Source of the DNA: Antedon bifida
Taxonomy: Eukaryota > Echinodermata > Crinoidea > Comatulida > Antedonidae
Direction: 5' to 3'
Assembly: GCA_963402885.1 (NCBI GenBank)
Contig: OY727095.1
Coordinates: 24,123,001-24,187,000, forward strand
Length of the DNA stretch: 64,000 bases
Positions 22,779 through 33,296 of the stretch are shown here, in pieces. Both the position numbers and the translations under genes were made by a program. The notes under the pieces are model-generated. The model was not told where the DNA came from. It searched no databases and saw only the letters and a program-made list of their open reading frames with translations. Position 1 is the stretch's first letter, and every line of letters begins with the position of its first letter.

Positions 22779-22789
22779 TGAACGTGTGT

Positions 22790-23764
22790 TTAGGTGTACA
22801 AAATGTAAACCTTTATTTTTGAAACATTTAAAACGGTCCGTCGTGATACCAGTTGTTTGGTTGATATTGTTCGTATGGGCAGTGTTGTTGCTTGTGACCT
22901 TGTTGTCTGCAGTTGTAGCACGTAACTGGTCTTCGTCGGTCTGATGATCTGTTGCTGTTCGCGTTGAGTGTAGAGTAATGCTGCCGCCGGGTTGGTTTGT
23001 AAGCCTTCCGATGAGACTGCCTTTTGGAACGAACGCTGATTTGAGTTTCTTCTCCCATCTCGAAAGATGGCACTTTCGCTTAGAAACACATTTTGTAGAA
23101 GGCGATTTACTCCCGCTTCTGATAAATCATCTTTGTATCGAAAGTTGCTATCGTTGTCAACGAAAGTAATGTCACTTTCTTCGGAGACAGTTTTCAATAT
23201 TGCGTTTAAATCCAAGATCACATTAGGTTCAACCCTGTTGTCAACGCGGGGAAGGATGCTGGACACAGTCAATTGTTCGGATTTGGACTTTGCCTGCGTG
23301 ATTAAATCTGTATATTCACTTGCGATTTCATCAGCAGAGTTATTCGAAGCAAGGTTATTTGTGCCGCAGACTATTGTAATATCTTTGAATGTACCAGTAT
23401 TCGGATCATCAAAATACGATTTTATGTCGCTGATACATGCTCCTTTTATCGAATGAACAATCAAGTCATCCTTCAAAGAGACAATGTTTTTTACAAGTGA
23501 ATCTCCAATTAGCAGGTTTTTTTGCACCCTCTGGTCTATAGTTTCAGGTGAATTTACATCTTCATTATGAGTAAGCGTCTCGTTGTTTAGCTTTTTGATA
23601 GTAGCACTAAGACCTTCTATCGTATCCGTCTGCTTCATGTGTAGGCCTAGTTCTTCCAATTGCAGTATCCTGTCAGATTGCTCCCGTATAACTTTCGAAT
23701 GGTTATTAGTTGTATCTATGAGAGTCTTTACAAGAACAAGTATTTCGGATACATCAGATGACAT
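22790..23764 (-). pseudogene. LINE ORF1 protein, coiled coil and SGNH esterase
   Basis: The N-terminal 60 residues are a predicted coiled coil. A GDSL/SGNH-type fold follows, with NLLIGDSLVKNI (serine block) and IVCGTNNLASN (GTN block). After about residue 250 the frame leaves the family sequence. The true continuation, with the CCHC knuckle CYNCRQQGHKQQHC, lies in another frame at 22828-23073. A frameshift near 23030-23070 separates them. SGNH esterase ORF1 proteins bind RNA and lipids in related L2 elements. Confidence 0.82.
22828..23073 (-). pseudogene. LINE ORF1 C-terminal CCHC knuckle
   Basis: A short frame containing one CX2CX4HX4C knuckle (CYNCRQQGHKQQHC). It continues the ORF1 of 22790-23764 after a frameshift. 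Confidence 0.8.
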
Positions 23765-23974
23765 ATGTCTGCAACTGAAACATGGCTAAACGCCAGTTGA
23801 CTCCGCCTCACTCAACTTCAGGCAGCTTTCGTGATACCAGTGGCCACATATGCAACATCGAATGGTATTGCCTTTGTTGGCGCTCCCTTTGAGAGAACAC
23901 GTTGAGATGCAGATCTTTCCTGAGGCTGTAGAACATTTTGTGTACTTATCTTTGGTTTGAGTTGCATTCGCCAT
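23765..23974 (-). pseudogene. LINE ORF1 N-terminal PHD-like finger with nonsense codon
   Basis: The frame from 23974 holds Cys/His residues of a PHD-like finger (CCICGHWYHESC). It stops with TAG where a Trp is usual. Reading on in the same frame gives PCFSCRHMSSDVSEI, which is the last Cys pair of the finger and then the start of the coiled-coil ORF. A single nonsense change therefore splits ORF1. Confidence 0.75.
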
Positions 23975-23989
23975 GTCACTCTCGTTCGG

Positions 23990-25918
23990 TCAAAAAAAAA
24001 CTTTTATCTTTAGAAGTCATTTGTTTCGTTAACAAGGTAAATTTCCAAAGAAATATTCAGGACCAACACTTCCACAGTCCCCATACCCGAGCCCCTCCCA
24101 TCTTTCCCACCCCCGGGGGAATGGTGTACTTTATCTGCACCCTAATGTCCAGCACGTCATTTTAAAGCTTTTTAAGTAAAAAAAATACAATGCTTCTCTT
24201 TATTTTGCAGAAATCAGCAAGATTTATTATACAATCTGAATAGAAACCAAGACAATACTATAGGTGTGTTCGCCTAGGCCTACCTTTTATTTTTTGTTCA
24301 ATCTGATTGAAAAATTAATGTCATTTAGTGAATTACCGTATGAAAGGTTGAAATATAACCTTTCATCATAGAGCAATACAAAATCTATAGCTTCCATGCT
24401 ATCATCATTCACCTCATGGCATTATTACCATTCCACATAAACATTCGTTATTTGTATACCATTTTACTGTAGGCCTAATCGATTAAAAATCATGTTAAAA
24501 TGTTGTAACACAGTACTGAATGTTGCACGACGGAAATTAATGAACTATGTTTTTATGTACTTTGTATTAATTAACTTGGAAATGACCTAGTCCCTTCTAA
24601 TGGCAGATAATGGGTGGAGTTTAATTTACATCATTGCCTCTTTCCAATTTTCTGCGTCATAATGCCTATTTTCCTCTACACAAAATAAAAACGCACGGTG
24701 CATTACTAAGCCTAATTGATTTCAAAGAAAATATATCATTTCCAACTGCTGTTTATGACACCACCGGCGCAGATATATATATTTTTAGTGGGGCATTGTC
24801 CCCATCACTTTTCAACCGCAAAATCATTAAATTGTTGAAATGAAATAGAAAGTAAGACTTCTATGACACGCATGCCGTATTGTATGTAATTTCAGAAAAT
24901 ACAGTATCTAAGAAGAATAGATTTTGCGTGAATATAACCAGTGGCGCATCAAGAGCATTGCCTAAAGTGCGTAACCCAAAATAATTGTATTCTTCCGGGC
25001 GGAATTTGTATGTGCTCAGAAATCGATTGAAACGACTCAAAGAGCCAGGCTTCCAGGGTTCGCCCTTGACGGCCCCCTGGCCCCCAGCCTTATATAGCTC
25101 GCTTTGCTCGCAAAGTATTTCATTTTTATACGTCCCCCACTATTCAAAAGGGATCTGCGCCGTTGTTTATGACACTTTTTTTACTCCAATAATCTGAATC
25201 TGACATAATATAAGTCTGATACAAGTAGGATTTTTCGCAATTGTCGGAAGGGAAGAAAAGAAACAAAATATCGTTTGTGAAATAAAACGCAGTCAACAGC
25301 ATCTGAATCGGTAAATATTAATTTAATTAAACACTCCCGTAATGAAATTTAAATGTTAGGCCTACATTACGATCAAAAGATGTAATAAAATTGGATAAAC
25401 CCAAAAGCAGGTGCGTAGGTGGCTGGGGTGCGAGAGTGTTGCGGCCGCAACCACTTCCCACCTCCCCGACCCCAAAAGGGCAAAAAGGTCTTTTTTAGGC
25501 CTAGGCCTAACATTTTAAGTATAAGTGCAATTTATGAGCAGCTTTATTTTTTATTTTCTATTGCTATTGTTATTATTTTTATTAATTATTGAGCTATAAT
25601 AGATAATAATTCCTTCTTTTTATAAAGCGCTGATAAACAATCGTTCTCACAACGCTTTATAATGTCCATATCAGACAGCAACATTCAATGTTCGAATAAC
25701 GGATAGGTCTACTGTCACTGATGTAATCTCGAAATCATGTCATGAACATGAAAAATGTCTTTTGGATGTGTTGTAGATAAAAGTAGTAAGGAGAGAAAAA
25801 ATAAGAAAGATGAGGTTTTTATCACTACAAATAGAAGTTATACTTGTACAGGCTACATAGTTGTCTTGCTGCTAGAGGCGGAAGTTGATTTCCTTTATGC
25901 ATTCCTATTTGATTACAG
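23990..25918. other. Intergenic DNA without a recognised gene
   Basis: AT-rich DNA with some GC-richer, repeat-like patches (about 24750-24840 and 25010-25180). TAGGCCTA-type motifs are present near 25497. No exon with family similarity and no RNA gene was recognised. Confidence 0.4.
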
Positions 25919-25968
25919 GTGCTAGTATTGAATAGTGGTATTTTATTTCTCAGTTGACTTCAACAAAC

Positions 25969-27421
25969 ATGGTGTGGAGTATAGCTATAATAGGGGTTTT
26001 ATTAATTGCAATAATGACAATAGGTAATGCAGCACCATATAAACAGGTAGGCTCTTTAATTCTTATTTGACTTCCTGTGATTATTTATTGAAGGTACAAA
26101 TTGCCAAAGTACTTTTTAATTGTCTGTCTCACATTTATAGAAAAGAAACACAAGAGGCTTGTGCTGTATTTATTGTGCATAATGAGTAAAATGACCGAGC
26201 GGAAGGGAGGGCGCCGTTACCGTAAACAAAGAGGCAACAATATCGGCATGGGTTCAAGACCAAACTGTAGGTCCAATAGGCCACTTTAAAGAACACAGTT
26301 CAGATCGAGAGTTAAACAGCAGCGATGGACAGTTCAATTTACTATTGGCAATTCTTGGCCAAGTGACTGAACATTTTTTTAAATATTATTTTATTTATGC
26401 CTATTTCATCTCATCCCGCCAGCGGTAAATATATATGAATCAATTCAGTTATGATTAATTCTATCAAACTAACCAAACGAACAGGCATTCATTTGTTATC
26501 CAAATGTTAATGCACCGAAATTTATCTGGAAATCTTTTGAGTTTATTACTTCTCCACTGGGGCTGCCCTGGAGAAACATCTCACAAGATCTGTCCATTCA
26601 TTATATGTTTTTGTACAATTAATACAATCAAGAATCAATGCATACTTACTACTTCTAATTCGAGTCAATTTACAATTTAGGTTTTCCGAGATGTTTCGTT
26701 AAAGAAGGAAAAGATATTACTGAAAGCCCTATTAAAAACACGCTCATCAAAACAACCACATGCAGTTTCCCATGATAAGTTTGAAGACAGACGAGCAATA
26801 GAATTACTTTCTATAAACACGTCACTACCTCAAGATGAATTGATTTCCGCAATGAAAATGAACGACCAGCAGATTTTGAGCGAAAAACTCACAAAAAAGA
26901 ATTTACTAAAATTGAAATTGTCCAGTTTTGGCTGGTCAAGTTTTGACTGGTCCAGTTTTGACTGGTCCAGCTTTGACTGGTCCAGCTTTGACTGGTCCAG
27001 CTTTGACTGGTTCAGCTTTGACTTGTCCAGCTTTGACTTGTCCAGCTTTGACTGGTCCAGCTTTGACTGGTCCAGTTTTGACTGGTTCAGTTTTGACCGG
27101 TCCAGTTTTGACCTGTCCAGTTTTGACCTGTCCAGTTTTGACCTGTCCAGTTTTGACTGGTCCAGTTTTGACCGGTCCAGTTTTGATTGGTCCAGTTTTG
27201 ACTGGTTCGACTTCAACTGGTCTCATGAAATAAATTGGACTAGTTTCGACTGGTCCATTTCAGAATGGTCATTTTTTAACGTCGAATGGTCGGATATTGA
27301 CCTGCTTGGTTGGTCTAGGGACCGGACGTTCAACCGGCCTGATTTCTCAGTTGACGATTCATCGACAATGAGCGAGTCGAGTTCGTTTGAATGGAATGTA
27401 GATCATGCAAAACAGCAGTAA
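25969..27421 (+). CDS. Secreted protein with SSFDW pentapeptide repeats, family unknown
   Basis: There are two coding exons, 25969-26046 and 26681-27421, joined in phase 0 (CAG/gtaggc ... tttag/GTTTTC). They encode 272 residues. Residues 1-22 form a hydrophobic signal peptide with a likely cut near GNAA/PYKQ. Residues 27-105 are basic and Lys-rich (SLKKEKILLKALLKTR; KLTKKNLLKLKL). Residues 107-206 are twenty uninterrupted 5-residue units, mostly SSFDW with SSFDL, SSFDR and FSFDx variants. About 30 residues of decayed W-every-five repeats follow, then an acidic Ser-rich tail (DDSSTMSESSSF). No Cys is seen. The ATG has a good context (CAAACATGG). An acceptor-like TTGATTACAG at 25919 suggests an upstream 5' UTR exon. 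I do not recognise the family. Expression is not shown by the sequence. Confidence 0.72.
26921..27220 (+). repeat. 15-bp coding minisatellite, 20 units
   Basis: The unit is TCCAGTTTTGACTGG, repeated exactly 20 times in frame. CCAGT and ACTGG form a 5-bp inverted repeat in every unit. Variants cluster: AGC units lie at about 26980-27060 and AGT elsewhere, and TGG alternates with TTG/CTG/CGG. This points to local duplications. Because the period is a multiple of 3, other frames of both strands also stay open; they are shadows. Confidence 0.95.
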
Positions 27422-28970
27422 CAAAGCAACGTTGCAATTATCAAGGTAAATTGTTTACTTCGTAACGGTATCAAAAAGATCATATAGTCATTATGTTGTC
27501 AAATTTGCTTGTTCCTTATCGTATAATTTGTTTTATGCGTTATAACAGAACAAAGTTAACTATTATTTTAATTGTTTTGCAGCAGGTGGCGAATTCGTGA
27601 CAGCATATAGAGGTTGCATTCTCCACCATCACGCGTTATGTGCATCACGAGAAAATCCAACATTTAGCGAATTGAATTGAATATATTGAAAATAAGGAAA
27701 ATATTATTCAAATTGATTCTGTAAATTTGTGTGTGACTTATTACATTATGCCTATCATTAAAAAATAATATTGGCTTAAAAACACGTCTATACTTGAATA
27801 ATTGCTGTTCGAAAATTGTATTAGATTTTTTAGGATAAATAAGGTTATCGCGTGTTAAGGCCCATTTACACATCAACAAGGTTTTAATTAACCATTAAAT
27901 GGCATAAATGATGCTGCCTTTGATGAAAATAATTTCCACACGTCCAGTCAAATGACGAATAATCATAATTAGTAAGATCATTAGGGACTTTTAGATTTTC
28001 ACATCGACTGATTTCATGTCGACTGCTACTCTGTTACGTCATTTTATGATATGCGCATGCGCTAGGCGACTGGCACGTCGACTGGCAAATTTGGCATTTT
28101 GGCGTTCGGTCTCTGACATGAGTATGACGTCATAACACTGCAAAAGTTTTCCAAAAGCATTGCGGAGAATAAAGACACGGTATCACATTACAATACATAA
28201 AGTATGTGCTGCGAAAACAAGACTGTGTATAGGCCTACTAGCCTGTAGCTTAATATAAATACTGAAAATATTTACTCCAATTAAACATTTTGACAAAAAA
28301 TTACCGGAAACGCCATTTTTACCCCTGACCTTGATATGCTATATTCGATGACGACTGACTGTAGAAATACAATTTATGGCTCAGAATATACATTCATATT
28401 TTAGTATGAGATATTTTGTGACAAAATGGTTCGAAGTAAAATGTGTATTGAACTTGTATACAAAGCAATTCAATATCGCGACAATTATGTGTAGAGGAAA
28501 GTTATACGATGTTTGTATAAATACTGAAAATGTATATTAGTATTATTGGCAAGTAGTCTTTTCTTATTTTTTTTGTCATATTTCATATATTTTTTTTTTA
28601 AATACAAAAAGCAAACAAAGTTGGAAACAATACACAAAATAAAAAAAGCATTAACAATTTTCTTGAATCTTTCCAAAATTAATTTAAGATTGTTGCAATG
28701 CGGTAACGTAGTTCGCAAGTATAAATAAAACATTTGGACAACAAATAATGAAATTTGGCAAAGCGATATCGCCAAATCTAATAGTTCCATTTATAATTGG
28801 TTAATCAAGTTACTTGAGACCCATAAGGGGACGCACACATTGCAGGTGGAAAGTTTCGTTTTTAAAGGAACATAATGTAATATAATGTGTGAGATTTTGA
28901 CTGTATTGAAGACTCTACTCGCTTGGTTGAAATATCACAGTTGTTTATTTAGTCGTGCCTAATATACTAC
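27422..28970. other. Downstream DNA of the repeat-protein gene; no further gene seen
   Basis: A donor-like CAAGGTAAAT (27443) and an acceptor-like TTGTTTTGCAG (27574-27584) could remove a 3' UTR intron. The remainder is AT-rich with no recognisable exon. Short ORFs at 27664-27879 and 28485-28790 have no family features. Confidence 0.35.
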
Positions 28971-29180
28971 AGGATAATACAGAATAAAAAAATACAAACA
29001 CAGGAACAGAGGATGAAAGATGCTGTAAGTGAGGTGTGGCTGTAGATTTGCTTCTGAGGAAGTGTCGGTAAAGTAGCCTGTTTTCAATCTTTCTTTAATA
29101 CATCGGAATACAAAAAAAAAGCAGACAGAGTAAAAAAAGAAAAATTATACATAATCAATTCTCCTATATAAACACCTTCT

Positions 29181-29697
29181 TATAAAATAAATACAGTTGT
29201 GCACATCAAGTCAGAAAATAGTGATACAAATCTATGTTAGAGAAGATTATCCCAGGCACTCCACTCTTCCCATTCTTCGGCTCTATTATTAATCAACCTC
29301 TAAACTTTTTAATTGTAAAGTAATATTTTACAAAGCGTAAGTGGCCGGTGGGTGAGAGGAGGCCCGAAAACTTACTCTTATTTATATACAACTTTAGTAT
29401 TGACAAAAGTAAATTAATCCTATTGGATGGTGTATTACTTATAAAATAAATACAATTGTGTACATCAAGTCAGTAGAGTGATACAAATCTATGTTACAGA
29501 AGATTATCCCAGGCACTCCACTCTTCCCATTCTTCGGCTCTATTATTAATCAAACATCTAAACTTTTTAATTGTAAAGTAATATTTTACAAAGCTTATGA
29601 GGCCGGTGGGTGAGAGGAGGCCCGAAAACTTACTCTTATATATATACAACTTTAGTATTGACAAAAGTAAATTAATCCTATTGGATGGTGTATTACT
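29181..29697 (-). repeat. 259-bp tandem duplication of the LINE 3' end
   Basis: Unit 1 is 29181-29439 and unit 2 is 29440-29697, each starting TATAAAATAAATACA. Unit 2 carries the end of the RT ORF. Unit 1 repeats the same codons and 3' UTR with about a dozen differences, so the duplication is older than a recent assembly error would be. Confidence 0.88.
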
Positions 29698-32046
29698 AAA
29701 AAGCAGTTCACTTTCCGAAACACATATGCGAATATCAAGATTTCGAGAACACCATTGAAAAAAAAAATTACTTATCCATCTACTGATATTACATTTACAG
29801 AATAAATGATAAACTGTTTCTCTTCTAATGTTACAAAAAGAGCAGTTATCTTCGTCGATATACTTAATAATCTTAAGGTAGACTTTAGTTGTGAGGATAC
29901 TGTTGTTAAGTCTGTATTGGAACCATCGTAATTTTATGTTGTCGGTCACATTAAAAGTTGCAACATTAATTCCTTCCCATTCATGTTCCGAGAATTCAAC
30001 ATTTAAGATTTTACCCCACTTTTGTTTAGCTTTACAGTTAAAGTCTTTGTTTTGAATAAACTTACTATAAAAAGCTTTACCTCCTGTTTGGGGTTTGGTT
30101 ATGGTTTCAAGTATGGGTAAATTTATTGGGTTTTGTAATTTAGTATTTATTTCTGTACCCAAAGAAGGGTATTTAGTTATAATTGCATCAATTAATCCAT
30201 AGTATTTAAGGAAATTATTTTTTTTCACCTTATAGTGTGTTTTGAAGTTTTCATAACTAAGCAAGGTTCCTCTATCCGAGATTAAATCATTTATGAACCT
30301 TACGCCACACTCATAATAATTGGTGTAAAAAATTGGAAAGTTATTGATTAGAATCGAATCATTCAACCATATTGGTTCTTTTAGTACGTTATAGTTTGCA
30401 GATGCTGTTGAATTATGAATAGCAATAAACTCGGACCATGAATGGAGAACATCTCTCCAGAACAAATTGTTCATATTTTTCGACAGCCTCTGAATCATGC
30501 ATGAGCCGTATTCAAAGATTGATTCAGTTTTTTTACCATGGCATATTTTGTTGAAAACTACATTGAGAATTCCAGTGTTGTTACGAATTCTTCGCATCCA
30601 ACTAATCTTAACTGCCTTTATGTAACTGAAGATATCAATCATGTTAATTCCGCCATCCTTATACTCTCTAATTAGCTTATTTCTTTTGATTTTATCCTTT
30701 CCCTTCCAGACAAAATTAAAAAACATCCTATTAAGTTCACTTAGATAAGCTGTAGTAGGGTTTGGCAACATTGTAAAAATATAATTAAGTTTTGATAATA
30801 TTAAAGATTTTAACACAGTTAATCTTCCCAACACAGTAAGATTTCTCTTACGCCACACATTGATAGTAGACCTAATTTTACCCGTTATCTCTTCAACATT
30901 TATTTTAGTCATTTTGCTTATTTCTAAGTCAAATGTAACACCCAAAAAATCAAAACGGCCTTTATCACACCAGTCAAGATTTGAATTAGTTTTAATTTGT
31001 TCACTCGAGAACTTTTTTAATCCAAACCATATTGCTTTGGATTTAGAAATGTTAATTTTTAAACCAGACATCTTTTCAAATTTTGAAAGTGTACTCATGC
31101 ATTCAGTAAGTGATTTGTGTGAGCCGTCCAGAAGAAATGCAGTGTCATCTGCGTATTGTAACATTTTAATCTCAGAGGTATCAATTGTTACTCCTTTAAT
31201 ATTAATATTTTGGCGTACCATTATGTTTAGAATTTCCACTCCCAGAATAAATAGGTATGGAGATAGCGGATCGCCCTGTCTGCAATCTCTTTCAATATTG
31301 AAAAAATTGCTGGGGTGTCCATTAACTAGAACGCATGAAGAGATATTCGTGTAAAAAAGTCTACACCATTTTTTAAGAGTTGGTCCAAAATTAAAGAAGG
31401 TCAAACACTTATCAATAAATTTGAACGCCAGGGAATCAAAAGCTTTCTCGAAATCTACCAGTAATACGAGACCAGGTAGGTTTTGTTCGTCATAGAGTGA
31501 GAGGATATCATATAAAATACGAACATTTTCACCAATATATCTACCTTTTATAAATCCCGCTTGGTTTTCATTAATGATATTTGGAAAGACAGATTTTAGC
31601 CTCTCTGCTATGGCCGATGAAGCAATTTTGTAAGCAACATTTAATAAAGATATATGACGCCAATTTTTAAATTCTTTTCTTGATTTATTCGCCTTTGGGA
31701 TTAGAGTGATTGCTCCCTGTTTTTGAGTGACTGAAAGGTTACAAGTTTTAAAGCCATATTTCAAAGAACGAAGAAGTAGAGCACCCAGTTTCCCCCAAAA
31801 AATCTTGAAAAATTCAGACGTAAAGCCGTCTGTTCCAGGTGATTTGTTGTTTTTCATTTTGTTGAGTGCATTTGTAAGCTCAGCTAAGGTCAATTCACTC
31901 TCAAGCTTTTGAGACTCTTCTTCTGAAACTTTTTCGAAGTTCTGGTTTGTTATTAATACGTTTAAATCTATTTGCTCTATATGTTTTTTTTTATATAAAG
32001 AACTGTAAAAACGCTCAACTTCCTTTATTATAAGTTTATTGTCCAA
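29494..32046 (-). CDS. LINE reverse transcriptase ORF (850 aa)
   Basis: This is the reverse transcriptase of an L1/Tx1-clade retrotransposon. It has KSPGTDGFTSEFF (residues 68-80), ITLIPKANK (113-121), NWRHISLLNV (128-137), the catalytic motif A VDFEKAFD (197-204), CRQGDPLSPYLF (255-266) and YADD (298-301). A C-terminal CX2C...HX3C-type cluster (CSFCNIRRETVYHLFC) follows, as is usual for this clade. The frame is fully open. The ATG at 32046 is not the true start: it continues the endonuclease frame across a one-base shift in the A8 tract near 32053. The usual NWRPISLLN is NWRHISLLN here, a possible loss-of-function change. Confidence 0.88.
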   Translation of the reverse strand: MDNKLIIKEVERFYSSLYKKKHIEQIDLNVLITNQNFEKVSEEESQKLESELTLAELTNALNKMKNNKSPGTDGFTSEFFKIFWGKLGALLLRSLKYGFKTCNLSVTQKQGAITLIPKANKSRKEFKNWRHISLLNVAYKIASSAIAERLKSVFPNIINENQAGFIKGRYIGENVRILYDILSLYDEQNLPGLVLLVDFEKAFDSLAFKFIDKCLTFFNFGPTLKKWCRLFYTNISSCVLVNGHPSNFFNIERDCRQGDPLSPYLFILGVEILNIMVRQNINIKGVTIDTSEIKMLQYADDTAFLLDGSHKSLTECMSTLSKFEKMSGLKINISKSKAIWFGLKKFSSEQIKTNSNLDWCDKGRFDFLGVTFDLEISKMTKINVEEITGKIRSTINVWRKRNLTVLGRLTVLKSLILSKLNYIFTMLPNPTTAYLSELNRMFFNFVWKGKDKIKRNKLIREYKDGGINMIDIFSYIKAVKISWMRRIRNNTGILNVVFNKICHGKKTESIFEYGSCMIQRLSKNMNNLFWRDVLHSWSEFIAIHNSTASANYNVLKEPIWLNDSILINNFPIFYTNYYECGVRFINDLISDRGTLLSYENFKTHYKVKKNNFLKYYGLIDAIITKYPSLGTEINTKLQNPINLPILETITKPQTGGKAFYSKFIQNKDFNCKAKQKWGKILNVEFSEHEWEGINVATFNVTDNIKLRWFQYRLNNSILTTKVYLKIIKYIDEDNCSFCNIRRETVYHLFCKCNISRWISNFFFQWCSRNLDIRICVSESELLFSNTPSNRINLLLSILKLYIYKSKFSGLLSPTGLISFVKYYFTIKKFRCLINNRAEEWEEWSAWDNLL

Positions 32047-33296
32047 TATAGTTTTTTTTCTTCATCTATTAATTCGTCTATTAATTTGTTCGTAAAGTTA
32101 GTTTTCTCGAGACCTAAGAAAAATTTGGTTGGCTTTTCAGCCTCTTCTATCCACTTAGAACGAGATCTAATAAATGCTCCCTTTAGCTTTTCGTTTCGAA
32201 TGTCTTCTAGGCGTGCTTTTTTTTGTTCAATTTCTTTTACTCGGTGTTCTGTGACTGTAATGTCTAATGTTTGTTGTGCGAGATCGTTTTCCATCTCTTC
32301 TATGTTATTAATTAATTCTTTTTCCAAATTACGAAGGGCTTTATTTTTTCTTGAACTATATTTTATTGTACCTCCACGAATATTGCAAAGCAACACCTCA
32401 AAAAATAGTTGGTCATTTATAGTTAGATTTAACTTATTATTCTCTGGGTCTTTAGGTGTGGTGTTGGTATAGCTTTTAATCGTATTCTCTATAATTTCAT
32501 TTATGAGTGTAACATAATTTTGGTCATGGAGAAGTGAATTATTAAATTTCCAAAACCCCTTTCCTCTTTCTATACTTTTTAAATCAAGTGTTATTGTCAC
32601 TATGGAGTGATCAGACTTATAACTTGGTAGGATGTTTGCATTTGACACTAGGTGCAATAAATTGTTTGAGGTCAAAAAGTAATCAAGCCTTGCTTGTTTA
32701 AAAGGATTTTTTGATCGCCACGTATAGCGCTTCTCGTTTGGTTTTTTTTTTCTCCATATGTCACATAGATCCAAGTCTAGCATAATTTGTTGTACAATTG
32801 TTTTAGCTTTAGGATTATTTACATGTCGATAGTTAAATAGGTCTAGATTTTCATTTTGAACTAGATTCCAGTCACCGCAAATCAGAATGTAAGGGCTAGT
32901 GAATAATTCGATCACTTTTTTAACTTCCTGATAGAAAGAAGGATCATCTTTATTAGGCCCGTAAACATTCATTATTATTAAGTCAATATCTCTCACTCTA
33001 ATGTTGATCGCGATCCAATTACCATAGTTATCTTTTTTAACATCATTTATGGAGTATTCGAAATTGTTATTTAGCAGAATGGCGACTCCCCTAGAATTTG
33101 ATTTTCCATAGCTAATAAAACATTTGTGTCCCCACTCGGATTCTATTTGCGTTGTTTGTGATTCTACCCAATGAACGTCTTGTAAACAGTATATTGATAA
33201 GTGTTTCTCCCTCAAATAATTAAAAACGTCATTTCGTTTTTTCTTATCGCCTAGGCCTCTGCAATTGGCAGACATACATTTAATGTTACTTAACAT
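32028..33296 (-). CDS. LINE AP endonuclease and linker (422 aa)
   Basis: This is the endonuclease that nicks target DNA for the L1/Tx1-like element. It has NCRGLGDKKKRNDVF at the start, LQDVHW (the metal-binding acidic position shifted to Q-D), MNVYGPNKDD, LICGDWNLVQNE, RLDYFLTS and YKSDHSIVTI (the catalytic SDH). A long Lys/Glu-rich linker with a predicted coiled coil leads to KWIEEAEKPTKFFLGLEK. The frame then shifts into the RT ORF within DEEKK. The start ATG (33296) fits the usual beginning of the endonuclease. Confidence 0.86.
   Translation of the reverse strand: MLSNIKCMSANCRGLGDKKKRNDVFNYLREKHLSIYCLQDVHWVESQTTQIESEWGHKCFISYGKSNSRGVAILLNNNFEYSINDVKKDNYGNWIAINIRVRDIDLIIMNVYGPNKDDPSFYQEVKKVIELFTSPYILICGDWNLVQNENLDLFNYRHVNNPKAKTIVQQIMLDLDLCDIWRKKKPNEKRYTWRSKNPFKQARLDYFLTSNNLLHLVSNANILPSYKSDHSIVTITLDLKSIERGKGFWKFNNSLLHDQNYVTLINEIIENTIKSYTNTTPKDPENNKLNLTINDQLFFEVLLCNIRGGTIKYSSRKNKALRNLEKELINNIEEMENDLAQQTLDITVTEHRVKEIEQKKARLEDIRNEKLKGAFIRSRSKWIEEAEKPTKFFLGLEKTNFTNKLIDELIDEEKKLYWTINL

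Larger units (their letters stand above)
20665..23975 (-). mobile_element. Decayed L2/CR1-like LINE
   Basis: In its own 5'-3' order it has ORF1 (PHD-like finger, coiled coil, SGNH esterase, CCHC knuckle), then ORF2 (AP-type endonuclease, then RT), then a 3' UTR ending in AATAAATGAATGAATGA (TGAA repeats, about 20670-20685). SGNH-bearing ORF1 proteins are known in L2/CR1 elements and a TGAA tail is typical of L2. It is broken by a nonsense change, frameshifts and an internal deletion between endonuclease and RT. Confidence 0.88.
29181..33296 (-). mobile_element. L1/Tx1-like LINE, nearly intact ORF2
   Basis: It encodes an AP endonuclease (33296-32028) and a long RT with a C-terminal Cys/His region (32046-29494), separated by one frameshift in a run of eight A. 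No ORF1 is visible upstream, so it is 5'-truncated or ORF1 is lost. The 3' end is duplicated in tandem (units at 29181 and 29440). Confidence 0.88.

Noticed and set aside
26830-27233. ORFs in other frames and on the opposite strand across the 15-bp repeats
   Set aside because: They stay open only because the period is a multiple of 3. Only the sense frame continues into a splice junction and a signal peptide.
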